From a virus, in IMG/VR virus record IMGVR_UViG_3300037540_000245, positions 1-38,158 of that record: a stretch of 38,158 nucleotides of DNA, one strand, 5' to 3'. This document shows positions 22,122 through 28,803 of the stretch, piece after piece; position 1 is the first letter of the stretch, and every line of letters begins with the position of its first letter. A program made the position numbers and the translations under genes. The notes below the pieces were generated by a model. The model was not told where the DNA came from. It saw only the letters and a program-made list of their open reading frames with translations, and searched no databases.

Positions 22122-23678
22122 TTAACTAAAAACAGTCGAATTGGTTAACCAACTCCAATCATCAATATCATCTTCGATATCTGATAGAATACCCCATGCA
22201 TCATCTTCTGCATTGACATCTCCACCCTTAAATTGCCATTCTTCATCTAAAATATTCATTTCAAATAGGTAACAGGCCCAAAATAAAGCATCAACACAAT
22301 CATCATTTTTATCTTTGCCATAAAATTTATTCTCATCTTCAATATAAGAACCTAATTGCTCAATAGTTTCCTTATCCTGTAGCTCTATACTTCCATCTTC
22401 TATTAATTTTTTCATTAATAGAACAGCTTTAGGTTTAGTATTTCTGTTTGATCTGACACCAAGACTAGCTGTTTTAGCACCTGAATTGACTAAATGCTCA
22501 TTTTCCCAATGCCACCATAATTGACCAATTACAGCACTACCTTCCCCATTATTCTCACATAGGATATGACCATTATTGTAGTAGATGGATAATCTATGAA
22601 TGATTTGTGCAAACTCATAAACATCTGTTAAATTATCTTCAAATGTAGCAACCTGAATCATATCAATAGGCATTACAGAGTTGATTCTAAGGATTTGAAT
22701 GGTTGAAAAGTGCTCCCCTGTACCCTTTGCAGGATCAACACCAAGGACATATTTAGCACCTTCAATAGGTTTCTCCCAAATTCTTAATCTATCCTTCAAA
22801 TCAAAGAATCTTGGGTCTCTACTCATAGTTAACAAGGTTCTTAATACTTCGGGATTGATAACAGTATTGGTTGAACCAAGGAACTTACAGGCAAACTCTT
22901 GATTGAATCCATGAATTCCAAGGTTAGCAATTTGTTCTTTTGCCCATGCTTTATCTCTGTTAGGTACAGCTTCCCAAGTAACCTTAAATGGTATAAAAGA
23001 ATTTTCCTTTGATACTGCTTGACTATATAGCCTATGGAAAATATTAAACATACCATTAGGAGTAGATATGATTACTATTCTTGATTTTTGAGAAGAAGAA
23101 ATGGTAGGATAATTTGAAGACCAGAATTCATCAGCATTATTTGAAGGAACAAAAGCAAACTCATCACAAATAACTAAGTTCATCGGCCAACCACGAAAAG
23201 CATCTTGAGTAGTAGCTGAAATAATCATCTTTGATCCATTATCAAAGGTAATGGAAGTTTTTGCCCATTCAGTTACCCCAGGTTTTAGCCACGGAGGAAG
23301 TGACTCATACATCTTTTTGATATTATCTAAAATTCTTTTAGCTGAAGACTCCTTATTAGATACTATTCCAATATTTTTGTTATCATTAAAAATTGCATAC
23401 CATAAAGCATAATCAGCTACAATTGTAGTCTTACCTGATTGTCTTGCCCATAGACCAATGAAGAATCTATTTTCTTCTAAAATCTCTAAAGTTTTTATCT
23501 GATATTCATATGGATGAAATAGTACTTCTCCAAAGTCTAATGTAATAATTTTTACATAGTTTCTTGTGAAGTATAAAATATCATCTCTACACAATAAAAG
23601 CTCTTGAACTTGATGATCTGTATATTCTATTTCAATATTTGGTCTTTTTATATATTCGTTATCATACCGTATAGCCAT
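22122..23678 (-). CDS. Terminase large subunit (gp17-like)
   Basis: 518 residues. ATPase: Walker A WARQSGKTT at 77-85, Walker B NLVICDEFAF at about 167-176, and a SxPNG-type motif STPNG near 205-209. Nuclease (RNase H fold): GVDPAKGTGEHF at about 313-324 with Asp315, CENNGEG with Glu375, and KNDDCVDALFW with Asp near 459-460. It drives DNA into the prohead and cuts the concatemer. Shorter than T4 gp17 (610). GAGGG precedes the ATG at 23678; a late promoter lies at 23710-23717. A small subunit is not adjacent in the window. Confidence 0.95.
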   Translation of the reverse strand: MAIRYDNEYIKRPNIEIEYTDHQVQELLLCRDDILYFTRNYVKIITLDFGEVLFHPYEYQIKTLEILEENRFFIGLWARQSGKTTIVADYALWYAIFNDNKNIGIVSNKESSAKRILDNIKKMYESLPPWLKPGVTEWAKTSITFDNGSKMIISATTQDAFRGWPMNLVICDEFAFVPSNNADEFWSSNYPTISSSQKSRIVIISTPNGMFNIFHRLYSQAVSKENSFIPFKVTWEAVPNRDKAWAKEQIANLGIHGFNQEFACKFLGSTNTVINPEVLRTLLTMSRDPRFFDLKDRLRIWEKPIEGAKYVLGVDPAKGTGEHFSTIQILRINSVMPIDMIQVATFEDNLTDVYEFAQIIHRLSIYYNNGHILCENNGEGSAVIGQLWWHWENEHLVNSGAKTASLGVRSNRNTKPKAVLLMKKLIEDGSIELQDKETIEQLGSYIEDENKFYGKDKNDDCVDALFWACYLFEMNILDEEWQFKGGDVNAEDDAWGILSDIEDDIDDWSWLTNSTVFS

Positions 23679-23693
23679 ACTTTTACCCTCAAT

Positions 23694-23717
23694 TATAAAT
23701 ATCTATTGATATTTATA
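23694..23717. promoter_or_regulatory. Two divergent T4-type late promoters forming a palindrome
   Basis: TATAAATA at 23694-23701 faces right and TATAAATA at 23717-23710 faces left. Together they form TATAAATATC, four bases, GATATTTATA, a perfect 10-bp dyad. The leftward one serves the terminase (about 32 bases to the ATG); the rightward one serves the gene at 23764. Confidence 0.75.
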
Positions 23718-23763
23718 AAAATTTAGGGTAATTTTCTAATTAATCGTCATAAAAGGGGAAGTT

Positions 23764-24357
23764 ATGGATACAACAAAAATAAGAGCATTCAAAAGATATG
23801 TAGAAAACAATCTTGTAACTCCTGTAAATATGCAAGAATGTCAAATCCGTAAAGGTGAAGGACTTATAAATGGAAAGTCTTATAAGTTTTGGACAGCAGA
23901 CCTATGGACAATAGAAATATGCGATCATCTTTTAAATCCAAAAGCAAATGAAAACAAATATCCTGATGATTACCCACATAAAGGGAGATTAGGATATCAA
24001 GTATGGGAAACATGGAAACATAAAGTCAATATGTATAAAAACCTTAATAAGATAAAGGACGAATCAGACACCATTGTAATAGGTGAAGTGGGAAGGGGAG
24101 TTGATCTGCTATTAGCTCAAATGATAAAGGATTGGAAACACATCCTTGCATATGACCATGCTCTACCATATGAACCCCTTTTAAGGCTATATTTTAAAGA
24201 CTTCGAATATCACAAAACAAGTACATTTAAATTCTTGACAACGGACAAGTATATAAAACAAGATTGTATCCTGATTATCAATGAGAGCAAGTTTAGGAAA
24301 TGGGATATAGTCAACCCTCACATAAAACATATCATATGGAATGGAGAGTTAAAATGA
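23764..24357 (+). CDS. Hypothetical protein
   Basis: 197 residues; AAAAGGGGAAG precedes the ATG. Alpha/beta composition with Trp-rich blocks (KFWTADLWTIEICDHLLNP; GYQVWETWKHKVNMYKN) and a strand-Gly-Glu segment TIVIGEVGRGVDLLLAQMI. No catalytic motif or family recognised. First of two rightward genes expressed from the divergent late promoter. Confidence 0.6.
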   Translation: MDTTKIRAFKRYVENNLVTPVNMQECQIRKGEGLINGKSYKFWTADLWTIEICDHLLNPKANENKYPDDYPHKGRLGYQVWETWKHKVNMYKNLNKIKDESDTIVIGEVGRGVDLLLAQMIKDWKHILAYDHALPYEPLLRLYFKDFEYHKTSTFKFLTTDKYIKQDCILIINESKFRKWDIVNPHIKHIIWNGELK

Positions 24358-24518
24358 ATGAAAAAGAAATGTTTGAAAAGTCTTTTGAGAGACCTTCAAA
24401 TTATTTTCAATTAGATGCAAGAGAACAATGGAGAATAGATGAGGAACTAGGAATACTGGATTGGAAAGGGGAAATTACAAAGGAAGATAAAGAGAGATTT
24501 GAAAAACATTACAATTAA
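24354..24518 (+). CDS. Small hypothetical protein (54 aa)
   Basis: 54 residues from the ATG at 24354, which overlaps the upstream stop as ATGA and has GGAGAG upstream. Very charged and helical (AREQWRIDEELGILDWKGEI). Translationally coupled to the 197-residue gene. Function unknown. Confidence 0.55.
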   Translation: MNEKEMFEKSFERPSNYFQLDAREQWRIDEELGILDWKGEITKEDKERFEKHYN

Positions 24519-24519
24519 T

Positions 24520-24531
24520 TCTTGTACAAGA
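24520..24531. promoter_or_regulatory. Third copy of the TCTTGTACAAGA palindrome
   Basis: A perfect 12-bp palindrome lying between two convergent genes. It matches the operator cores at 2594-2605 and 3961-3972, but here no good -35/-10 pair flanks it at the usual spacing. It could be an isolated repressor site or a relic promoter. Confidence 0.5.
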
Positions 24532-24532
24532 T

Positions 24533-25171
24533 TTACAATCCTGCTGTAATAATGGCATTTTTCGGGGAAAGACAGAAATTATCAATGTAGAGTTTAGAAT
24601 TTCCTTCGATTTTGTTCTGAAGATACAAACACCACCTTAGATACTTGCCTATTTTCTTCACTATGACTTCGGGAAGTGAGTATCCTGCTGTTTTCCCTTG
24701 GCAACATGGCATGAGTATCAAATAATTCGATTTGGACGTTCTATGGATGGATAAGATGGTTTCAGCAAGGTCAATGCAGGGATGGACAGACATAATTATA
24801 GTTTTTATATGAGGATGTATTTTCTTAAATGTTTTGATTAACAATCCCCAATCTTCTTTTCGGATATCACTATTCAAATATTCAAAATTTTTAACTTTTG
24901 ACCATTCTCTTTCTCTTGGACGTATATCTATAGCAAAACAAGATACATTTTTGAATAAAAAGGAAGCTATCACAGAAGTAAGTGCATTTCCTGCACAAAA
25001 GTCAAAAATTTGATATTGAAAGTCTTTTCTTTTTAGAACAATTTTCCTTAATATCTTGATCATTGCCATTGATTCAGTGATTTCTTTTCTTTGTCTTTGA
25101 ACAGGCAACACAACATCAAGAATTTCAGGATTACAATTTAAATTATTGAATTCTTTAACATATTTTGTCAT
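24533..25171 (-). CDS. SAM-dependent methyltransferase-like protein
   Basis: 212 residues. IFDFCAGNALTSVIASFLF at about 55-73 is a motif I (strand, D-x-C-A-G-x-x), CFAIDIRPRERE is the acidic second strand, and VHPCIDLAETIL followed by LILMPCCQG is the HPCxDL...PCC pattern of TRM13/METTL25-type class I methyltransferases. A substrate cannot be assigned; RNA is the usual one for relatives. The ATG overlaps the stop of a 35-residue ORF. The ribosome site is weak, consistent with translational coupling. Confidence 0.7.
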   Translation of the reverse strand: MTKYVKEFNNLNCNPEILDVVLPVQRQRKEITESMAMIKILRKIVLKRKDFQYQIFDFCAGNALTSVIASFLFKNVSCFAIDIRPREREWSKVKNFEYLNSDIRKEDWGLLIKTFKKIHPHIKTIIMSVHPCIDLAETILSIHRTSKSNYLILMPCCQGKTAGYSLPEVIVKKIGKYLRWCLYLQNKIEGNSKLYIDNFCLSPKNAIITAGL

Positions 25172-25275
25172 TTACTTTTGTCTTTCTTCTTTCTTTTCCA
25201 TATTTTGCCATATCTTTTAGGTTTGATAATAAATATTAAAGATATAGTTAGTAGGAGTAAAAGATAATCAGGCAT
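25168..25275 (-). CDS. Small membrane peptide (35 aa)
   Basis: 35 residues: a hydrophobic helix (YLLLLLTISLIFII) followed by a very basic tail (KPKRYGKIWKRKKKDK). It starts one base after the upstream stop and ends overlapping the methyltransferase ATG (ATGA), so it is positioned as a coupled gene although no ribosome site is seen. Topology predicts the basic tail in the cytoplasm. Confidence 0.5.
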   Translation of the reverse strand: MPDYLLLLLTISLIFIIKPKRYGKIWKRKKKDKSK

Positions 25276-25276
25276 T

Positions 25277-25543
25277 TTAAATAAATTTAAGAATTTTATC
25301 ACTAATCTCTAGCATTTTATGGAGAAGTACTGTATCTTCAGTTCGTGATTTTAAATTTAATGTTTGGGATTCTCCATAACACTGCATAAAATCATCAATA
25401 AATCCTGCTGATATTACTTTATTGAACCTAATTCTTTTTAATGCATCTGACATGTTTTTGTGACTTATATTTGAAGGGAAAACAATAATGGAAGGTGATT
25501 TAACAAAGTCATTTTCTACAACAATGTATTTGGTCTGATTCAT
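25277..25543 (-). CDS. Hypothetical protein
   Basis: 88 residues from the ATG at 25543, with AGGGGAAAG upstream; the longer frame to 25573 lies inside the J-domain gene. Alpha/beta with FVKSPSIIVFPSNISHKNMS and a C-terminal helix. No family recognised. Overlaps the preceding gene by 4 bases. Confidence 0.55.
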   Translation of the reverse strand: MNQTKYIVVENDFVKSPSIIVFPSNISHKNMSDALKRIRFNKVISAGFIDDFMQCYGESQTLNLKSRTEDTVLLHKMLEISDKILKFI

Positions 25544-25851
25544 TTTAAATCTTTCCCCTTGACTCTGATCCATCTTTTCTTTTTGATATCGTATATGCTA
25601 TTTTTAGAATAAAAACGTAAATTAGGATTGAAAAACTTTTTGCTTTCTTTTTTCAATTGCTGTTTTTTTAGGAGTACTATATAATCATAAGCATCTTTAA
25701 TAAACCTAAATGTAGTAACATCCCCCTGATGATCTGGATGATGTTTTAAAGCAAGAGTTTTATATGTTGATTTGAGTTGTTTGAGAGTTATTTCTTTGAT
25801 TTTTTTTATTTTAAACAGTTTAAAGTAGTCATTGGTATTAACAGTTCCCAT
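25540..25851 (-). CDS. Small J-domain (DnaJ-like) protein
   Basis: 103 residues from the ATG at 25851, which has AAAGG upstream; the in-frame ATG at 25908 overlaps the previous gene. J-domain: YFKLFKIKKIKEITLKQLKS, then YKTLALKHHPDHQGD with HPD at 38-40, then FIKDAYDYI. A basic tail follows (RWIRVKGKDLK). Unlike the 351-residue J-protein it has no leader peptide. It probably recruits host DnaK for a phage purpose. Confidence 0.8.
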   Translation of the reverse strand: MGTVNTNDYFKLFKIKKIKEITLKQLKSTYKTLALKHHPDHQGDVTTFRFIKDAYDYIVLLKKQQLKKESKKFFNPNLRFYSKNSIYDIKKKRWIRVKGKDLK

Positions 25852-25867
25852 TTGAAACCTTTCTGTT

Positions 25868-26077
25868 TTATTTTTCAGCAAACTTTCTTGCTGATTGAAA
25901 AGCATCAATAACTTTTTTTTCTAGTATTTGTCTTGAAGGATGAGGTTCAGCAATTGCATGAGATATCTCAGAGCAAAGAACACCAAGAAATTCATCAACT
26001 CTGTCACTTCCAATACCTTTAGTCGATTCAAGAAGTTGTCTTGAAATATCAGATGCTCTTTCCCAATAGCTCATCAT
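25868..26077 (-). CDS. Small hypothetical helical protein
   Basis: About 69 residues from the ATG at 26077, which overlaps the previous stop (ATGATGA); an in-frame ATG at 26089 is possible. All-helical by composition (YWERASDISRQLLESTKGIG; ILEKKVIDAFQSARKFAEK). No family recognised. Confidence 0.5.
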   Translation of the reverse strand: MMSYWERASDISRQLLESTKGIGSDRVDEFLGVLCSEISHAIAEPHPSRQILEKKVIDAFQSARKFAEK

Positions 26078-26265
26078 ACGTCTGTCCATCCTTTTTCATA
26101 TTTTGCTGCTAGTGGATTGAATCTAATAAAAGATTCACCGTTTATGCAAATCCATATTCGACCATCTTGACCAATTTGAATTCCTAAATCACATATTCCA
26201 GATTCAAAATTATTTTCTTCAATGGTCAGTAGTCCTTTCTGATGAGTTTCTGGTATTTCTTTCAT
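26074..26265 (-). CDS. Small hypothetical protein, possibly leaderless
   Basis: 63 residues with a beta-rich centre (DLGIQIGQDGRIWICINGES). No ribosome site lies before the ATG at 26265, and the sigma-70 promoter at 26272-26300 predicts a transcript start at or within a base or two of that ATG, so the message may be leaderless. First gene of a tightly overlapped leftward operon running to 24533. Confidence 0.5.
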   Translation of the reverse strand: MKEIPETHQKGLLTIEENNFESGICDLGIQIGQDGRIWICINGESFIRFNPLAAKYEKGWTDV

Positions 26266-26271
26266 TTTGTG

Positions 26272-26300
26272 TTTATTTCACATTTGAGGGTAAATGTCAA
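26272..26300 (-). promoter_or_regulatory. Sigma-70 promoter with dyad in spacer
   Basis: TTGACA (26300-26295), 17 bases, AATAAA (26277-26272) on the minus strand. The spacer region contains ACATTT, six bases, AAATGT (26280-26297), a dyad different from TCTTGTACAAGA but placed in the same way. The -10 is weak, which fits a regulated promoter. Confidence 0.5.
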
Positions 26301-26353
26301 GTTTTATTTTAGGGCAAATACTCAACAATTACAGTACTTTTGAATTACTTCAA

Positions 26354-26399
26354 GGAGCTAGCCCCCCTTATCTCCTAGCTCCCCCCATTCGTCAATGGG
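26354..26399. other. Two adjacent GC-rich hairpins in an intergenic region
   Basis: GGAGCTAG (26354-26361) pairs with CTAGCTCC (26375-26382), and CCCATT (26384-26389) pairs with AATGGG (26394-26399). The C-runs stand out in AT-rich DNA. No T-tract follows on either strand, so it is not a standard terminator. It follows the sigma-54-driven gene at 26473-27069 and may be a structured RNA end. Confidence 0.5.
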
Positions 26400-26472
26400 T
26401 ATCGGGGTAATCTAAGGTCACAAACACATTTTTTACACTCTCCTTTATGGTTAACTAACGGTTATAGATTCA

Positions 26473-27069
26473 TTAGAAACGAGCACATGAAGGACAACAA
26501 TCATCATCATTCTTCATAATCGGGATATACATTTTACGGCAACCCGTACACATTTTCTTGCTGGCATTATTAATATCAACATTCCAATGAGTGAAAAGGT
26601 CAGAGTAAAATTCATCTTCTTCAGCTTCATTTTCTTGCTCTGTCTGAAAAAAAATACTTTCAATCTGTTGACAAACCTCATCAATTCTATCTTTAACTTC
26701 TTCAAGTTTACAATCTTTAAAAAATATTTTCATTTCTCCTTTAAAGAAGTCTAAAACATCTGATTTATCATCAGTCCATGAAACTTCTTGCCAACCAACA
26801 CCACAACACAACCAAAGTTTATTTGTTTCCGTATCTTCAACCACATCACCAACAGAAGTTGAACGACTTTCCTTTATTAAGGTAACTCCCTCATTTTCCC
26901 ACCAAGAAAAATCTATGTGATTAGTCAATTGAAAAGTTTGACCAATTGAATCACAATCAATATTTGCAACATGATCATAAAGGTCTTTATGAGCAACATA
27001 AAATTCACAATTAAGAAAATGAAGTTGACTATTTAATTCCCATTTTTTGCTGTGATAAATTTTAAACAT
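26473..27069 (-). CDS. Hypothetical zinc-ribbon protein under sigma-54 control
   Basis: 198 residues. The N-terminal half has EFYVAHKDLYDHVANI and SRSTSVGDVVEDTETNKLWL, the RSTSVGDV motif found in hypothetical proteins of plasmids and phages. An acidic, helical middle follows. The C-terminus is a probable zinc ribbon: CTGC and, after 15 residues, CCPSC. AAAGGA precedes the ATG. It is the only gene between the sigma-54 promoter and the next promoter. Function unknown. Confidence 0.65.
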   Translation of the reverse strand: MFKIYHSKKWELNSQLHFLNCEFYVAHKDLYDHVANIDCDSIGQTFQLTNHIDFSWWENEGVTLIKESRSTSVGDVVEDTETNKLWLCCGVGWQEVSWTDDKSDVLDFFKGEMKIFFKDCKLEEVKDRIDEVCQQIESIFFQTEQENEAEEDEFYSDLFTHWNVDINNASKKMCTGCRKMYIPIMKNDDDCCPSCARF

Positions 27070-27104
27070 TGTTTTTTCCTTTCGTTAAAGTTGCCATACT
27101 ATAT

Positions 27105-27121
27105 AGCAAGTCACATGCCAA
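27105..27121 (-). promoter_or_regulatory. Third sigma-54 (-24/-12) promoter
   Basis: Minus strand TTGGCAT, five bases, TTGCT, with GG (27119-27118) and GC (27107-27106) 10 bases apart, followed by TATATAGTATGGCA as at 3239-3255. Predicted start near 27095, about 26 bases before the ATG. Confidence 0.8.
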
Positions 27122-27232
27122 CTTATGAAAAAGTATGAAAAAACAAAAAAAAGTTTTAAATATCTGAATTAACTAATGATATTATGAGAGTACGAATTTT
27201 TCCCCTCACATGTTTGGAAAGAAAAACATATC

Positions 27233-27261
27233 AATTTTGACGTAAATTGTCAGTAGGTGAC
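27233..27261. promoter_or_regulatory. Second copy of the putative sigma-54 activator site
   Basis: AATTTTGACGTAAATTGTCA (27233-27252) is identical to 3323-3342, and GTCA-N5-TGAC continues to 27261. It lies about 150 bp upstream of the third sigma-54 start, just beyond the SpoVR stop. The last half-site (GTCA) of the first copy is missing. Confidence 0.7.
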
Positions 27262-27273
27262 AATTTTGAGTAT

Positions 27274-28803
27274 TTATGTGGATGTTTCAAATAAATCTTG
27301 TATATCGTCATGGTATGATATAGTTTTGTTTTTGGATGTATATGTAAATGGTATTTTTGCCCTGATGGTCTCTAATGTGACTTTGCCCCCCCATAAGAAA
27401 GCAATATGATCTAATGTTTTTTGAGCATACTCTATATCCAAGTCTGCTCCAATATGCTCATGTTTGGCTAATAGTTCGCCTTTATCTTTATGATTACCAT
27501 CCCTAATGAATACTTTAGGAATTCCACTATGAGAAAAGCTTTTAATAATAATATCTTTTAGTTCATTTGTTTTTTTGTCTGTTATGACTAGTTGTTCAAA
27601 GAAAACATTGCCTTGCTTTACATATAAATAAAGCTTAAGCTTTTTAATAAGGTCATTTGTGAGAAAATTGCTCATAAACATCCAATCATTAGATGTTCTC
27701 ATAACTTTGAACATTTTTTCTCTGCCCTTCATGTCTTTATTATCAAATTTTAATTTTTCTTCATGATCTTCAATTAGATTCCAATTATCTCCATGTTGCC
27801 CTTTATCCCATCTTTTAACAACTTCTTCCCATACCTCACAACCAACTAGATATGGATTCATCGAATATAGATTTTTAGCCTTTACTAGAGAATTACAATA
27901 ATTTGATTCAGCATGTTCATCATCATTTAAAAATTTTTCCCTGAAAAGTTGTCTTAAAATAACCTCATGCCAGTAAGTAGCAAATCCTTCATTCATATAT
28001 TTTGTTTTGATCATAGGCCAATAATATTTACCCATTGACCTAATTATTTCAAGTACATCCTTTTGCCAATCTGAAAGACTTCTTGAGTTATCAATGATAT
28101 ATCTTAAAAGGTCTTCAGTCGGTTCAATAGGAGTTTTATTTTTTAGGTTCATGTAAAGTTTATGGTTCCATTTCTCCCTATCAATATGAACGGGAACATC
28201 ATCTTCAAAAAAATCAGAATATTCTGTATTGGTCTTGTCATGCTTCCTTTTTTTCATTTTCTCAAAGATTCTTTTCAGCTTATCACCTTCAGTTTCTTCT
28301 TTTAACCAAGGATTTGAATGGAGCATAATGGAATGACCTGCATCAATCGTTTTTTCCACTATATCAATTCCATATGTTCTCTCATATTCTTCAAATCGTT
28401 GAGAAGCTATTGAAAGTCTGCTTGCTATATCAGAATCAGCTTCAATGAAGTTTTGGTTCATTGTAAAAAAAGCAACATGACCAACTACATGACTTAAAAT
28501 CAAAGATTGTACAGCTATGGTATTATCCTTCATCAAATATGCTCTTGAAGGATTAGTATGGACAACTACTTCATAAGGCAACCCTGTTCCCATTTTTTCA
28601 TAGATGGTTCTTGTTTTCTCATAATCTCTACCATATTTCCAGTTAGAAATCTGCCCTGGCATTCCATAAGCCATGATTTCAAACATTTTTTCTTTAGGAA
28701 CAATATCAAATTCGATATCACCAAATAAAAGACCATTTTCCCTTGCAATCTCATAAACTCTTTTTTCGATTTTCTGTAACCGTTTTAGCTCACTATTAAT
28801 CAT
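27274..28803 (-). CDS. spoVR: SpoVR/YcgB family protein
   Basis: 509 residues, the length of E. coli YcgB (510). Family features: a KMFEIMAYGMPGQISNWKYG block (YGMP...WxxG), GLPYEVVVHTNPSRAYLMKD, LILSHVVGHVAFF, EGFATYWHEVILRQLF, and NPYLVGCEVWEEVVKRWDKG. SpoVR was found as a B. subtilis cortex-formation gene; in most bacteria it is linked to prkA and yeaH/yhbH in stress operons. It directly follows the YeaH gene with AAAGGA before its ATG. The protein looks complete, so selection has kept it. What it does for a phage is unknown. Confidence 0.95.
   Translation of the reverse strand: MINSELKRLQKIEKRVYEIARENGLLFGDIEFDIVPKEKMFEIMAYGMPGQISNWKYGRDYEKTRTIYEKMGTGLPYEVVVHTNPSRAYLMKDNTIAVQSLILSHVVGHVAFFTMNQNFIEADSDIASRLSIASQRFEEYERTYGIDIVEKTIDAGHSIMLHSNPWLKEETEGDKLKRIFEKMKKRKHDKTNTEYSDFFEDDVPVHIDREKWNHKLYMNLKNKTPIEPTEDLLRYIIDNSRSLSDWQKDVLEIIRSMGKYYWPMIKTKYMNEGFATYWHEVILRQLFREKFLNDDEHAESNYCNSLVKAKNLYSMNPYLVGCEVWEEVVKRWDKGQHGDNWNLIEDHEEKLKFDNKDMKGREKMFKVMRTSNDWMFMSNFLTNDLIKKLKLYLYVKQGNVFFEQLVITDKKTNELKDIIIKSFSHSGIPKVFIRDGNHKDKGELLAKHEHIGADLDIEYAQKTLDHIAFLWGGKVTLETIRAKIPFTYTSKNKTISYHDDIQDLFETST

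Noticed and set aside
24520-24531. Operator palindrome read as a third complete promoter
   Set aside because: Flanking hexamers at 17-base spacing (TTACAA/TTTACA on plus; worse on minus) are poor and the downstream gene on either strand would be in the wrong orientation.
26354-26399. Hairpin pair as a CRISPR repeat or factor-independent terminator
   Set aside because: There is only one copy with no spacers, and no T-tract follows on either strand.
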